Source of the DNA: Oerskovia flava
Lineage (GTDB): Bacteria; Actinomycetota; Actinomycetes; Actinomycetales; Cellulomonadaceae
Reading direction: 5' to 3'
Length of the DNA stretch: 64,000 nt
Assembly: GCF_026163685.1 (NCBI RefSeq)
Contig: NZ_JAOXSR010000006.1
Location: 124,001 to 188,000 of the forward strand
Positions 7,413 to 16,040 of this stretch are shown piece after piece (the first letter of the stretch is position 1; every line of letters begins with the position of its first letter). The notes under the pieces were generated by a model. That model did no database searches. It worked only from the letters and a program-made list of their open reading frames with translations, and was not told where the DNA came from. A program made the translations under genes and the position numbers.

Positions 7413-8528
7413 TCAGGCTGCCGCGTCGGCCTCCGCCTCCGCGTCGCGCCGTGCGACTCCCTCTCGAACCAGCGGGATGACGTACCGCCCGAAGTCGATC
7501 GCGTCGTCGAGCAGGTCGTAACCGCGCGCGGAGATGACGCGCACACCCAGGTCGTAGTACGCGAGGAGTGCCTCGGCGACCTGCTCGGGCGTGCCCACCA
7601 ACGCGTTCGAGTTGCCCGCCCCCCCGGTCGCCTTCGCGGTCGCGGTCCAGAGCGCCGAGTCAAAGCGGTCACCCTGCGCCGCGATCTCGAGCAACCGCTG
7701 CGATCCGGCGTTCTCCGGCGCGGCGATCGGGTGCCGCCGGCTCAGGGCTCCACCGGCTGCAGCCTTGCGGGCCTCGATGCGGTCGAGCACGCGGTGCGCC
7801 TTCTCCCACGCGAGCTCCTCGGTCGGTGCGATGATCGGCCTGAACGCGGCATGGATGCGGGGCGGCGTCGCGCGCCCGGCACGGTCCGCCTCCCGGTGCA
7901 CGCGTGCGATCTGCTCGGCGGTCCGCTCGAGCGGTTCACCCCAGACGGCGTAGATGTCGGCCTCGGCCGCACCGACCCGGAACGCGGCGTCGGACGACCC
8001 GCCGAACGAGATGGTCGGCGTACGACCGTCGAACGGCTTCGTGTCGAGCACGAAGTCGTCGAAGTCGTAGTACTGCCCGTGGTGGTCGAACGGTTCCGCG
8101 CTCGCCCATGCCTGCTTGACGACACGGATGTACTCGTGGGTGCGCGCGTACCGCTCGTCCTTGGGGAGCGTGTCGCCCTCACGCTGCTGCTCGTGGTCGT
8201 TGCCACCGGTGATGAAGTGCACCGACAGTCGCCCGCCCGAGAGCTGGTCGAGGGTCGCGAAGGTCTTCGCGGCGTACGTCGGGTACGAGACGTTGGGCCT
8301 GTGCGCGAGGAGCAGCTCGATCGACTGCAGGCGCGACGCGGTGTAGGCCGCGAGCGCCGCCGGCTCCGGGCCCGACGACCCGTAGGCGAACAGCACACGC
8401 GTCCACCCGTTGTCCTCGTGCGCGCGGACGATCCGCTCGAGGTACGCGGGGTCGAAGAGTGCGGTGGTGCGCTCGGCGCTCTCCGAGGCGTCGTTGGTCG
8501 TCGCGATTCCGAGAAACTCGACGGGCAT
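7413..8528 (-). CDS. LLM-class flavin monooxygenase, SsuD/alkanesulfonate-monooxygenase-like
   Basis: The protein is 371 aa. ATG 8528 sits seven bases after AAGGAG, and upstream in-frame codons lack a site. Core motifs resemble SsuD: LEFLGIATTND-type start, TRVLFAYGSSGPEPAALAAYTA, IELLLAHRPNVSYPTYAAKT, FATLDQLSGGRLSVHFITGG, PTISFGGSSDAAFRVGA and ADIYAVWGEPLERT. This suggests a C-S bond cleaving oxygenase using FMNH2. It is a paralogue of the truncated ssuD at the left edge, so two SsuD-like enzymes probably differ in sulfonate or thioether substrate. It is flanked by another LLM gene and a GNAT gene in the same unit. Confidence 0.88.
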   Translation of the reverse strand: MPVEFLGIATTNDASESAERTTALFDPAYLERIVRAHEDNGWTRVLFAYGSSGPEPAALAAYTASRLQSIELLLAHRPNVSYPTYAAKTFATLDQLSGGRLSVHFITGGNDHEQQREGDTLPKDERYARTHEYIRVVKQAWASAEPFDHHGQYYDFDDFVLDTKPFDGRTPTISFGGSSDAAFRVGAAEADIYAVWGEPLERTAEQIARVHREADRAGRATPPRIHAAFRPIIAPTEELAWEKAHRVLDRIEARKAAAGGALSRRHPIAAPENAGSQRLLEIAAQGDRFDSALWTATAKATGGAGNSNALVGTPEQVAEALLAYYDLGVRVISARGYDLLDDAIDFGRYVIPLVREGVARRDAEAEADAAA

Positions 8529-8613
8529 GGTGTCTCCTTCGTGCAGGGCTCTGGTCATGAGCGGGTGGTGGGTGGTGCGGTGACGCACGCGGCGACGCGT
8601 CGCTGTGGTCCGG

Positions 8614-9207
8614 TCAGAGGTCGATGCCGAACGCGAGCAGTCGGACGTCGCCGTCCACGACGCGTGTCTCACGCTCGGGCAGACGCCGGAAGCCCAGCCG
8701 GGCGTACAGCCGGTGGGCGCCGGTCATCTGCGGTCCGGAGTTCATGACGACACGCCGGTAGCGGCGCTCACGCGCCAGGGCGAGCACATGGCGGGTGAGA
8801 AGCTCGCCGACCCCTCCCCCGCGCGCCGAGGGAGCGACGCCGAGCAACCGGAAGTCGAGCTCTCCGGCACGTGCGAGCGGGCTCAGCGGTGCACCTCCAG
8901 CACGCGGCGTGACGACGGTGCCGAGCAGCCGCTGCGTGGGCGCCTCGTGCTGCGAGCCCGGGGCCTGCGCCTCTGCTGCGACCCAGACCTCGTGCTCCGC
9001 GGCGCGCGGCGCCACCTCACGAAGGCTCGCGAGATACGCCGCGGAGATCGTGTAGTCGTGGGTGTAGGCGTCCACCAGCAGCGCGCCGACGTCGGCGTGC
9101 TCGCTGGGTCGTGCCAGCCGGACGGTCGTCCGCGAAACGTCGCGGGGTGCAGGACCACGCTCGCCCACGTGCCCGACGTGGCTCCGCGTCCCGGGGAGGA
9201 GGCTCAC
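8614..9207 (-). CDS. GNAT-family N-acetyltransferase
   Basis: The 197-aa protein starts at a GTG that overlaps the rhodanese stop (GTGA) behind GGAGGACC. It has a single GNAT fold. The acetyl-CoA loop is seen as LGVAPSARGGGVGELLTRHVL, followed by the C-terminal strand-helix RVVMNSGPQMTGAHRLYARLGF. It is one of two acetyltransferases in the sulfur supercluster. In B. subtilis the ytmI and yxe operons pair a GNAT enzyme with LLM monooxygenases for salvage of S-alkyl- or S-succino-cysteine via the N-acetyl derivative. An analogous role here is an inference. No M20 deacetylase is visible in the window. Confidence 0.88.
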   Translation of the reverse strand: MSLLPGTRSHVGHVGERGPAPRDVSRTTVRLARPSEHADVGALLVDAYTHDYTISAAYLASLREVAPRAAEHEVWVAAEAQAPGSQHEAPTQRLLGTVVTPRAGGAPLSPLARAGELDFRLLGVAPSARGGGVGELLTRHVLALARERRYRRVVMNSGPQMTGAHRLYARLGFRRLPERETRVVDGDVRLLAFGIDL

Positions 9208-9602
9208 CGGTCCTCCGCCGCGTCGTCGGGCGGCGCGACCGGTGCGGCGGCAGGCAGGCCCGAATCCCTCCAGGCGGGGAATCCGCCGTCGACATGCGTC
9301 ACGTCCGTGTATCCGCGCTCCGCGAGGGCTGCCGCGACCGGCCCGGAACCCCGCTCGGAGCCGCACACGACGACGATCGGGGTGTCGAGCGCGACGGCCG
9401 GTGCGACCGCCGGCCCGAACAACGCGTCGAGGTCTGCCCGGTCGACGAGGGTGGCACCGGGGATCTCCCCGTGCGCGGCGCGACCACCGGCGGACCGGAC
9501 GTCGACGAGGAGCGCACCGCCGGCGACACGTTCGCCGGCGTCTCGGGGAGCCTGCAGCACGGGCTGGGTGCCACCCTGGCCGGGGCGGATGGAATCGGTC
9601 AT
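9204..9602 (-). CDS. Rhodanese-like sulfurtransferase
   Basis: This is a single rhodanese domain of 132 aa: ALLVDVRSAGGRAAHGEIPGA near 30-50, then active-site loop VVVCGSERGSGPVA with Cys80 as the presumed persulfide carrier, and GYTDVTHVDGGFPAWRDSG at the C-terminus. Such proteins move sulfane sulfur from thiosulfate or persulfides to acceptors. In this operon it could handle sulfur released by the oxygenases. It has no signal peptide, so it is cytosolic. Its stop overlaps the GTG of the GNAT gene. Confidence 0.9.
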   Translation of the reverse strand: MTDSIRPGQGGTQPVLQAPRDAGERVAGGALLVDVRSAGGRAAHGEIPGATLVDRADLDALFGPAVAPAVALDTPIVVVCGSERGSGPVAAALAERGYTDVTHVDGGFPAWRDSGLPAAAPVAPPDDAAEDR

Positions 9603-9627
9603 GGTCGTCTCTTCTCGTGGTCGGGTG

Positions 9628-10881
9628 TCAGAGGGCAGCCGTGGTCAAGGATCGGTCCCGCACGTCGGTGCCCGGGTGCAGCTCTGGTGCTCCCCAGTGC
9701 TCCGCGAGGAGCTCGAAGGAGCGGAGGGCGTCCGCGGGGTCGTGCGTCTCGGTGGTGATGAGCAGCTCGTCGGCGCCCGTCACCCGCTGGAGCGTCTCGA
9801 GCCGGGAGACGACGGACGCCGGGTCACCGACGATCCGGGTGTCCACGCGGTCCGCGACGAGCTCGCGCTCCTGCTCGGGCCGCTCCTCCCACCGCGCCGA
9901 GACACCGGGCTCCGGGTACGCGATCGCCCCGTCGGCGCCACGGCGGATGGACAGGACCCAGTCCGCGAACGGCGACGCGAGCGAGCGGGCGCGGTCGAGG
10001 GTGTCGGCCACGAGCACGTCGGCGGAGACGACGACGTAGGGCCGCCGCAGCGCACCGGGACGGAACGCCGCCCGGTAGGCGGCGATCGTGTCCAGCGTCG
10101 TGGCAGGGCTGACGTGGAAGTTCGCGGCCAGGGGCAGACCGAGCTCACCGGCGACGCGTGCGCTCTCCCCACCGCTCGACGCCAGCACCCACACCTCGAG
10201 GTCGGCGCCCTCCACCGGCGGGCTCGTGTACGCGGTCCCCCGGTCGGCGTAGGTCCCGGCCTGCAGTCCGAGGATCAGCTCCAGCTCCTCCCGGAACGCC
10301 GACGGCGTCCGCGCCGCACCGACGATGCGCTTCTGCGCGAGCATCCGCTCGCGCAGCACCGAGTCGTTCCGGTCGCTCGGCGGGGAGGCCGGGACGTAGA
10401 GGCCGTCGACGACGCGGGCGCCCGCGGGCGTCCGCGCAGGCGGAGGCGGTGGCGGGGCGTCCCGGTGCCCGGTCTCGCGCGCACCGTCGCCGGGCGCGGG
10501 CGGCGCGAACGCACGTCCGATCCCGAGGTCCACCCGGCCGGGGTGCAGAGCCGCGATCGTGCCGAACTGCTCGGCAGCCACGAGCGGGCTCGTCGTGCTG
10601 AGCAGCACGGCACCGCTGCCGACCCGGAGACGTTCGGTGCGCGCAGCCACCGCCGCGGCGAGCACGGCCGGCGATGCCGACGCCACGCCCGGGGACAGGT
10701 GGTGCTCCGCGAACCAGATGCGCGCGTACCCCAGCTCGTCGAGGCGACGCGCGAGATCTACCGCGTCGCGGATGGCCGCGGCGCCGGTCGACCCGGCGCT
10801 CACCGTCGCGAGCTCGAGCACGGACAGGGGGACGCGGGCCGTCGCGCTCTCGCCCGGGGGAAAGGCCTCGCTGATGCTCAT
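9628..10881 (-). CDS. LLM-class flavin-dependent oxidoreductase (MsnO8-like)
   Basis: The 417-aa protein starts at ATG 10881 behind GAAGGG. The N-terminus VPLSVLELATVSAG and the following GYARIWFAEHHLSPGVASASPAV, ERLRVGSGAVLLSTTSPLVAAEQFGTIAALHPGRVDLGIGRA are typical of the MsnO8-like branch of LLM oxidoreductases. A Pro/Arg-rich insertion (about residues 140-165, PPPPPPARTP) looks like a surface loop. It needs reduced FMN, and the substrate is unknown. It lies between the NfsA-like oxidoreductase, a possible flavin donor, and the rhodanese. Confidence 0.85.
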   Translation of the reverse strand: MSISEAFPPGESATARVPLSVLELATVSAGSTGAAAIRDAVDLARRLDELGYARIWFAEHHLSPGVASASPAVLAAAVAARTERLRVGSGAVLLSTTSPLVAAEQFGTIAALHPGRVDLGIGRAFAPPAPGDGARETGHRDAPPPPPPARTPAGARVVDGLYVPASPPSDRNDSVLRERMLAQKRIVGAARTPSAFREELELILGLQAGTYADRGTAYTSPPVEGADLEVWVLASSGGESARVAGELGLPLAANFHVSPATTLDTIAAYRAAFRPGALRRPYVVVSADVLVADTLDRARSLASPFADWVLSIRRGADGAIAYPEPGVSARWEERPEQERELVADRVDTRIVGDPASVVSRLETLQRVTGADELLITTETHDPADALRSFELLAEHWGAPELHPGTDVRDRSLTTAAL

Positions 10882-10900
10882 GGTGAACCCTTCTGCTGCA

Positions 10901-11755
10901 CTACTTCGACGGGAGCCCGAGCGCCTCGAGCGCCGAGCGGAGATGGGCACGGCCCTTGAGGGAGCCGGGGACGCGCAGACGGTCGATCACTCGCTCACGC
11001 CATCCACCCGGCAGACCCTCGGACCGGTAGAACGGCTCGATCAGCTGTTCGTAGGTCGCGACGTGCGCGTCCTGCGAATCGAGGTCGTAGCGCTCGCGGT
11101 GCAGGACGGCCTCCTGGGGCAGCCGAGGCTTGACGCGCTCACCGCCCGCAGGGTCCGCGTGCCCGACGACGAGACCGACCACCGCGACGACCCCGGGCGG
11201 CAGGCCGAGCTCGGCGGCGATCTGCTGCGGGTGGTTGCGCACCGCCCCGATGTAGACCGTGCCGAGCCCGAGGGACTCGGCGGCGACGAGCGCGTTCTGT
11301 GCGGCGAGCGCCGCGTCGATCACGGCGACGAGCGTCGACTCCAGGAACTCGCTGCCTTCCAGGTGCACGTCCGCGGCCGACCCGATCGCCCGTGCCCGGG
11401 CGAGGTCGGCGACCCAGACGAGCAGCAGCGGAGCCGTGCGGATGTGCTCCTGGCCGCCGGCGAGCGCCGCGATCCGGTCCCGGCGTCCCGCGTCCTCGAC
11501 GGCGACCACGCTCCAGAGCTGCAGGTTCGACGAGCTGGGCGCCGACTGCGCCGCCGCGACGAGCGTCGGCACGATGCTCGGCTCGAGCGCGTCAGGCAGA
11601 TAGCTGCGCACGGTGCGGTGCCGGAGCTGGACGTCCAGGACGTCGTTGTGCGCGGCGACGTCGAGGTTCTGGGCGGAGCCGTACCGTTCGGCGAGACGGC
11701 GCCGCGAGCGCTCGCGGCCGACCGATGCGGTCGAGGGAGTCGAGGTGAGGGTCAT
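10901..11755 (-). CDS. Nitroreductase-family NAD(P)H:FMN oxidoreductase (NfsA/FRP-like)
   Basis: This 284-aa protein has the NfsA/Frp layout. HRTVRSYLPDALEPSIVPTL is the FMN phosphate-binding arginine region. SAPSSSNLQLWSVVAVED is the second FMN site. LGLGTVYIGAVRNHPQQIAAELGLP is the dimer-interface helix region. The C-terminal half contains KPRLPQEAVLHRERYD, also typical of NfsA/FRP. ATG 11755 overlaps the stop of the sarcosine-oxidase-like gene (ATGA), so the start is translationally coupled although the site itself is weak. LLM enzymes need FMNH2, and this is the only obvious flavin reductase candidate in the supercluster. Confidence 0.88.
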   Translation of the reverse strand: MTLTSTPSTASVGRERSRRRLAERYGSAQNLDVAAHNDVLDVQLRHRTVRSYLPDALEPSIVPTLVAAAQSAPSSSNLQLWSVVAVEDAGRRDRIAALAGGQEHIRTAPLLLVWVADLARARAIGSAADVHLEGSEFLESTLVAVIDAALAAQNALVAAESLGLGTVYIGAVRNHPQQIAAELGLPPGVVAVVGLVVGHADPAGGERVKPRLPQEAVLHRERYDLDSQDAHVATYEQLIEPFYRSEGLPGGWRERVIDRLRVPGSLKGRAHLRSALEALGLPSK

Positions 11756-12948
11756 GGGGTCGCTCTCGGGGTCGTCGGGGTCGGGGACGTGGCCGCGGGT
11801 GGTGGTCGTGTTCCGGCGGACCGGGCCAGCGCCGCGCGGGCGAGCTCGAACCGGGCGGGGGCGGGTCGTGCGTCGGGCTCGGTCAGGTCTGCCAGCACCC
11901 GCCCCACGGCAGGGGCGAACTTGAAGCCGTGGCCGGAGAACCCTGCCGCCACCACGAGAGGGCCCCGCCGGTCGAGCACGAAGTCGTGGTCGGGGGTGGT
12001 CGTGTAGGTACACGTCACGGCGTCGTACCGGTCCGGGTCCACACCCGGGATCCAGGTCCGGGCGTAGTCGCGCAGGAGACCGAGCTGGACGGCGTCCGCG
12101 GTGTACGAGCGCCGGTCCGGGTCGATCACGGGCCCGACGCCGTGGAAGCCCACCTTGATGCCTTCGCCAGGTGTGGCCAGTCCGTAGGTGCCGCTCGGCC
12201 AGTGCGAGTCCGGCCCCGGGTCGTGCACGAAGCTCGGCCAGGAGTCCTCGGCAGACGCACCGGGAGCGGTCGCGAAGTGCACCGGCTGCTCCTGGGTGAC
12301 GACGACCGGCAGGTCGTCCTCGATACCCGCCCCTCGCAACAGCCCTGCACTCCAGGCGCCGACCGCGAGGACGACGCGCGCCGCACGCAGGACTCCGACG
12401 TCGGTCACGACCCTGACGCCGTCGCCCGAGGGCTCGAGGTGTCGTACCGGCGTCTCGTGACGCAGGTCCGCACCGTAGGCCTTGGCCGCCTGCTGCAGGG
12501 CAGCCACGGACCGGTCGGCGTGCAGCCGACCGGCCGTGGCGACCTCGTGCAGGACACGGCCCTCGAACCTCAGTCCGGGCCACCGCTCCGCGGCCGCATC
12601 GGGCGACAACCACGCGTGCTCGATGCCACGCGCGGAGAACGCTTCCGCGACGGGGCGCAGGTCACGCACCCCGTGGCTCACGCCGCCCGTGGGATCGAGC
12701 AACGATCCGCCTGTCTCGCCCTCCAGCTCACGCCAGAGGCGCAACGCCTCCTCGGCGAGGTCGAGGTACTCGACCTGACCATAGGTGGTCCGGTAGATCC
12801 GGGAGGCACCGTGCGACGCGCCGTGCGTGTGCCCCGGCCCGAACCGCTCGAGCAGGACCACGTCGTGGCCCCGGCGAGCGAGCTGCCAGGCGGCCGCCGA
12901 ACCCATGACGCCCCCACCGACGACGACGTGACTCACCGTCTCGGTCAT
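11752..12948 (-). CDS. Sarcosine oxidase / N-methyltryptophan oxidase-like FAD-dependent amine oxidase
   Basis: The 398-aa protein belongs to the DAO/MSOX-SolA family. The FAD dinucleotide fold GGGVMGSAAAW lies at about 11-21, followed by the family stretch GASHGASRIYRTTYG at 43-57. Cys313 in VTCTYTTTPDHDF aligns with the cysteine that covalently binds FAD in monomeric sarcosine oxidase. AAGFSGHGFKFAPAVG near 340 is the conserved C-terminal motif. It oxidises a secondary amine or amino acid to imine plus H2O2. Its presence in a sulfur operon is unusual and suggests an N-alkyl or N-modified sulfur amino acid intermediate, or simply amino-acid scavenging. ATG 12948 follows GAGGAGACGCG. Confidence 0.87.
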   Translation of the reverse strand: MTETVSHVVVGGGVMGSAAAWQLARRGHDVVLLERFGPGHTHGASHGASRIYRTTYGQVEYLDLAEEALRLWRELEGETGGSLLDPTGGVSHGVRDLRPVAEAFSARGIEHAWLSPDAAAERWPGLRFEGRVLHEVATAGRLHADRSVAALQQAAKAYGADLRHETPVRHLEPSGDGVRVVTDVGVLRAARVVLAVGAWSAGLLRGAGIEDDLPVVVTQEQPVHFATAPGASAEDSWPSFVHDPGPDSHWPSGTYGLATPGEGIKVGFHGVGPVIDPDRRSYTADAVQLGLLRDYARTWIPGVDPDRYDAVTCTYTTTPDHDFVLDRRGPLVVAAGFSGHGFKFAPAVGRVLADLTEPDARPAPARFELARAALARSAGTRPPPAATSPTPTTPRATP

Positions 12949-13000
12949 CGCGTCTCCTCGGTCGGTGGGTGCAGTGCGGGTGTGGGCCGGTGCTGCGACG

Positions 13001-14005
13001 TCACTCGGTCTTCGGCAGCCCGGGCGGGTTGGTCTCGGAGGTCTCGATCGCCTCGCTCTCCAGGCCCCAGCGCTCGAGAACCTCGAGATACGTGCCGTCG
13101 TCGAAGGCGTGGTTGAGCGCGGCCGTCACCGCCGGGGCGAGGCCGTTCCCCTTGAGCGTCGTCGCGGCGATCTGGGCAGTGTCGGGCCACCCTCCGTTGA
13201 GCGTGCCCACGACCTTGAAGTCCTGCGGAGAGACCTTGGCCTTGTACGACGCCGTGGCGTTCGGCCCGACCTGCACGTCGATCCGGCCGGACTGCAGGGC
13301 GAGGATCGTGTCGCCGTCGTTCTCGAAGTACTCGATCTCGACGGGTTCGAGGCCTGCCTCGGTGTTGAGGCGGTCCCACTCGAGCAGGATCTTCTCCTGG
13401 TTCGTGCCGGAACCCACCGCCACCGTCAGGCCCGCGACGTCGGCCGCCTCGGTGATCGAGGTGATCTCCTCGTTGTCCGCACGGGCGAGCCAACCGAGCT
13501 CGTCGTTGCGGTAGGTCGAGAAGTCGTACAGCTCCTTGCGCTCCTCGGTCACCGTGACGTTGGAGATCACGGCGTCGACGTCGCCTGACTGCAGGGCGAG
13601 CGGCCAGTCGGCCCACGCCCGGACCTCGAGCACGAGCTCCTTGTTCAGTGCGTCGGCGACGAGCTGGGCGATGTCGGTCTCGTTGCCGATAGGGGTCTGC
13701 TCGTCGTCGGCGAGGAAGGCGAGCGGAGCGACGTAGGAGCTCACCGAGACGGTCAGGGTGTCGGTGTCGGCGAACTCCGGCGGGAGGAGCGCGACGGCCT
13801 CGTCAGACACCGTCGTACGGATGCGCTCCTGGTCGGGGGACGTGTTGACCTCGAGGCCTGCAGCCTCGGCCGCGGCTTGCAGGTCGCTCGCGCCGCCCGG
13901 TTCGGAGCCGTCGGCCGACGCGCAGGCCGCGAGGCCGGCGACGAGCGGGACCGTCAGCATCACGGCGGCGAGCCGGATGCGCTGGGGGCGGGTGGTGCGG
14001 TTCAT
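13001..14005 (-). CDS. Amino-acid-type ABC transporter substrate-binding lipoprotein
   Basis: The 334-aa protein has a lipoprotein signal peptide with lipobox LAA-C (Cys28). A type II periplasmic binding fold (SBP_bac_3) follows. YVAPLAFLADDEQTPIGNETDIAQLVADAL and DAVISNVTVTEERKELYDFSTY are the ligand-site and hinge stretches of cystine/glutamine/arginine binding proteins. ATG 14005 was chosen over longer frames because the signal peptide begins there. With the permease and ATPase upstream it forms a complete importer. Given the operon, cystine, djenkolate or an S-substituted cysteine are plausible ligands. Confidence 0.92.
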   Translation of the reverse strand: MNRTTRPQRIRLAAVMLTVPLVAGLAACASADGSEPGGASDLQAAAEAAGLEVNTSPDQERIRTTVSDEAVALLPPEFADTDTLTVSVSSYVAPLAFLADDEQTPIGNETDIAQLVADALNKELVLEVRAWADWPLALQSGDVDAVISNVTVTEERKELYDFSTYRNDELGWLARADNEEITSITEAADVAGLTVAVGSGTNQEKILLEWDRLNTEAGLEPVEIEYFENDGDTILALQSGRIDVQVGPNATASYKAKVSPQDFKVVGTLNGGWPDTAQIAATTLKGNGLAPAVTAALNHAFDDGTYLEVLERWGLESEAIETSETNPPGLPKTE

Positions 14006-14082
14006 GGTGTGCCTCTCGTGGTTCTGCTGGTTCGGTACTGACGGATGGGTGCCGACGGGTCGGGCCGACACGGCGAGAAAGG

Positions 14083-14898
14083 TCAGAGGACCTTCTGGAG
14101 AAAAGTGCGGGTGCGGTCCTCGCGGGGGGCGTCGAGCACCTGGGACGGAGGGCCCTGCTCGACGATCCGGCCGTCGTCCATGAAGACGACGGTGTCGGCA
14201 AGCTCTCGAGCGAAGCCGACCTCGTGCGTGACGACGATCATGGTCGTGCCGGTGCGAGCGAGGTCCTTGATGACGTCGAGGACGTCACCGACCAGCTCGG
14301 GATCGAGCGCCGAGGTCGGCTCGTCGAAGAGCAGGAGCCGCGGGCGGGTGGCGAGCGCGCGGGCGATCGCCACCCGCTGCTGCTGTCCGCCGGAGAGCTG
14401 CCGGGGCCGGGCGTCTGCCTTGTCCGCCAGGCCGACGCGCTCGAGCAGCTCGCGCGCCTGCGCCTCGACCTCGGACCGGCGTCGCTTCTGCGCGGAGACG
14501 GGCGCCTCGACGATGTTCTCGAGGACGGTCAGGTGGCCGAAGAGGTTGAAGTTCTGGAAGACGAAGCCGATCGACGTGCGCTGCACGAGGATCTCCTTCT
14601 CCTTGAGCTCACGCAGCACCTCGCCCGTCGGCGTGCGTCTGCGTGCGTAGCCGATGAGCTCGCCGTCGAGGGCGACGAAACCGCGGTCGACCTTCTCGAG
14701 GTGGTTGATGACGCGCAGCAGCGTCGACTTGCCCGAACCCGACGGGCCGAGGATCACGGTCACCTCGCCGGGGCGCACCTCGAGGTCGATGCCGCGGAGC
14801 ACCTCGAGCGTGCCGTAGGACTTGTGCACGCCGTGCACGGCGAGGTGCCCCTGCGTCGGTGCGCCCGAAGCCTGCGTGGTGGTCTCGACGACGGTCAT
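14083..14898 (-). CDS. Amino-acid ABC transporter ATP-binding protein (GlnQ/TcyN-like)
   Basis: This 271-aa ATPase has Walker A GPSGSGKST at 51-59, a Q-loop in FVFQNFNLFGHLTVLENI near 113-130, signature LSGGQ at 168-172 and Walker B LLLFDEP at about 188-194, plus a switch histidine in VVTHEVGFA. A small insertion (GYARRRTPTGEVLRELKE, about 83-100) before the Q-loop is typical of the polar amino-acid group that carries an extended arm. The stop of the permease overlaps its ATG (ATGA). It energises the permease/SBP pair next to it. Confidence 0.94.
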   Translation of the reverse strand: MTVVETTTQASGAPTQGHLAVHGVHKSYGTLEVLRGIDLEVRPGEVTVILGPSGSGKSTLLRVINHLEKVDRGFVALDGELIGYARRRTPTGEVLRELKEKEILVQRTSIGFVFQNFNLFGHLTVLENIVEAPVSAQKRRRSEVEAQARELLERVGLADKADARPRQLSGGQQQRVAIARALATRPRLLLFDEPTSALDPELVGDVLDVIKDLARTGTTMIVVTHEVGFARELADTVVFMDDGRIVEQGPPSQVLDAPREDRTRTFLQKVL

Positions 14899-16037
14899 CG
14901 CGCACCTCCGACGTGGGCGCGGCCCGTCCGCGTGAGGTGCCCACGCTGCGGGAGGGCGCGGACCGCGTAAGCGGGCGGGATGCTCGGTGGCAGAGGCTTG
15001 CCGCTGACACGGGACCAGGCGATCTGCACCGACCAGCGCACCTTCTGCACAGGTGTGGGGGGCAAGGTCCGCACGGCGCCCTTCGCGTAGTGGCGCTCGA
15101 CGTAGAACTGCGCGACGGTGAGGACCGTCGTGATGACGAGGTACCAGATCGCCGCCACCATGAGCAGGGGCACGACGCGCTGGTTGCGGCCGTAGATCAC
15201 CGTCACGGTGTAGAAGAGCTCGCCGTACGCGAGGACGTAGACGATCGAGGTCCCCTTGACGAGACCGATGATCTCGTTCACCGACGTCGGCACGATCGTC
15301 CGCATCGCCTGCGGCAGGACGATCCGGGCGGACTGGCGGGCACGCGGTATCCCAAGCGCTGCCGCTGCCTCGTGCTGCCCCTGGTCGACGCCGAGGATCC
15401 CCGCTCGCACGATCTCTGCCGAGTACGCGGCCTGCGACAGCCCCAGGCCCAGGACCGCCGCCCCGAACTTGTCGATCACGTCCAGCGTGCCGAACGACAG
15501 GAGCTCAGGGCCGAAGGGGATGCCGAGCGAGAGCGTCGGGTACAGGTACGCGAGGTTGTACCAGAGCAGGAGCTGCAGGATCAGCGGGACCGAACGGAAG
15601 ACCCACGTGTAACCCCACGACACGGACTGCAGCAGGGGCGAGCGCGAGAGCCGCATCAGCGCGAGGACCGTGCCGAGGCCGAAGCCGACGGCGGCGGCGG
15701 CCGCGGTGAGCCGGAGCGTGCCCCACAGGCCGTCGACGATCGAGGGCCACACGAGGTACTGCGCGACGACGTCCCACTCCCAGCGCGGGTTCGTCACCAG
15801 CGAGCTGAGGGCCATCGCGAGCAGCACGGCGACGGCTGCCGTCGCGACCCACCGCCCAGGTTGGCGGGCGGGGAGGACTCGAAGGCTCTCGAAGTCTCCG
15901 GACGGTGCCTGCCGCGGCGGTTTCGTAGGCGGAAGCGTGGACGAACGTGCGGACGGGTCGCCGGAGGAGTCAGCAGGCTGCGCCGCCGGGGGCGGCGCGA
16001 TCTGTCGGGACTCGTCCTGCGGGAGGACTGTGCTCAT
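14895..16037 (-). CDS. Amino-acid ABC transporter permease (HisM/GlnP family)
   Basis: The 380-aa permease has an unusually long Pro/Ser-rich cytosolic N-terminus (about 60 residues) and a basic C-terminal tail of about 50 residues. The core has a first helix near 65-85, GLWGTLRLTAAAAAVGFGLG (start of the transport domain), FRSVPLILQLLLWYNLAY, and an EAA loop EAAAALGIPRARQSARIVLPQA. Two permease copies usually form a homodimer. ATG 16037 follows AGGTGAACC. It is coupled to the ATPase by a 4-bp overlap and lies 3 bp after the GNAT gene. Confidence 0.92.
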   Translation of the reverse strand: MSTVLPQDESRQIAPPPAAQPADSSGDPSARSSTLPPTKPPRQAPSGDFESLRVLPARQPGRWVATAAVAVLLAMALSSLVTNPRWEWDVVAQYLVWPSIVDGLWGTLRLTAAAAAVGFGLGTVLALMRLSRSPLLQSVSWGYTWVFRSVPLILQLLLWYNLAYLYPTLSLGIPFGPELLSFGTLDVIDKFGAAVLGLGLSQAAYSAEIVRAGILGVDQGQHEAAAALGIPRARQSARIVLPQAMRTIVPTSVNEIIGLVKGTSIVYVLAYGELFYTVTVIYGRNQRVVPLLMVAAIWYLVITTVLTVAQFYVERHYAKGAVRTLPPTPVQKVRWSVQIAWSRVSGKPLPPSIPPAYAVRALPQRGHLTRTGRAHVGGAR

Positions 16038-16040
16038 GGT

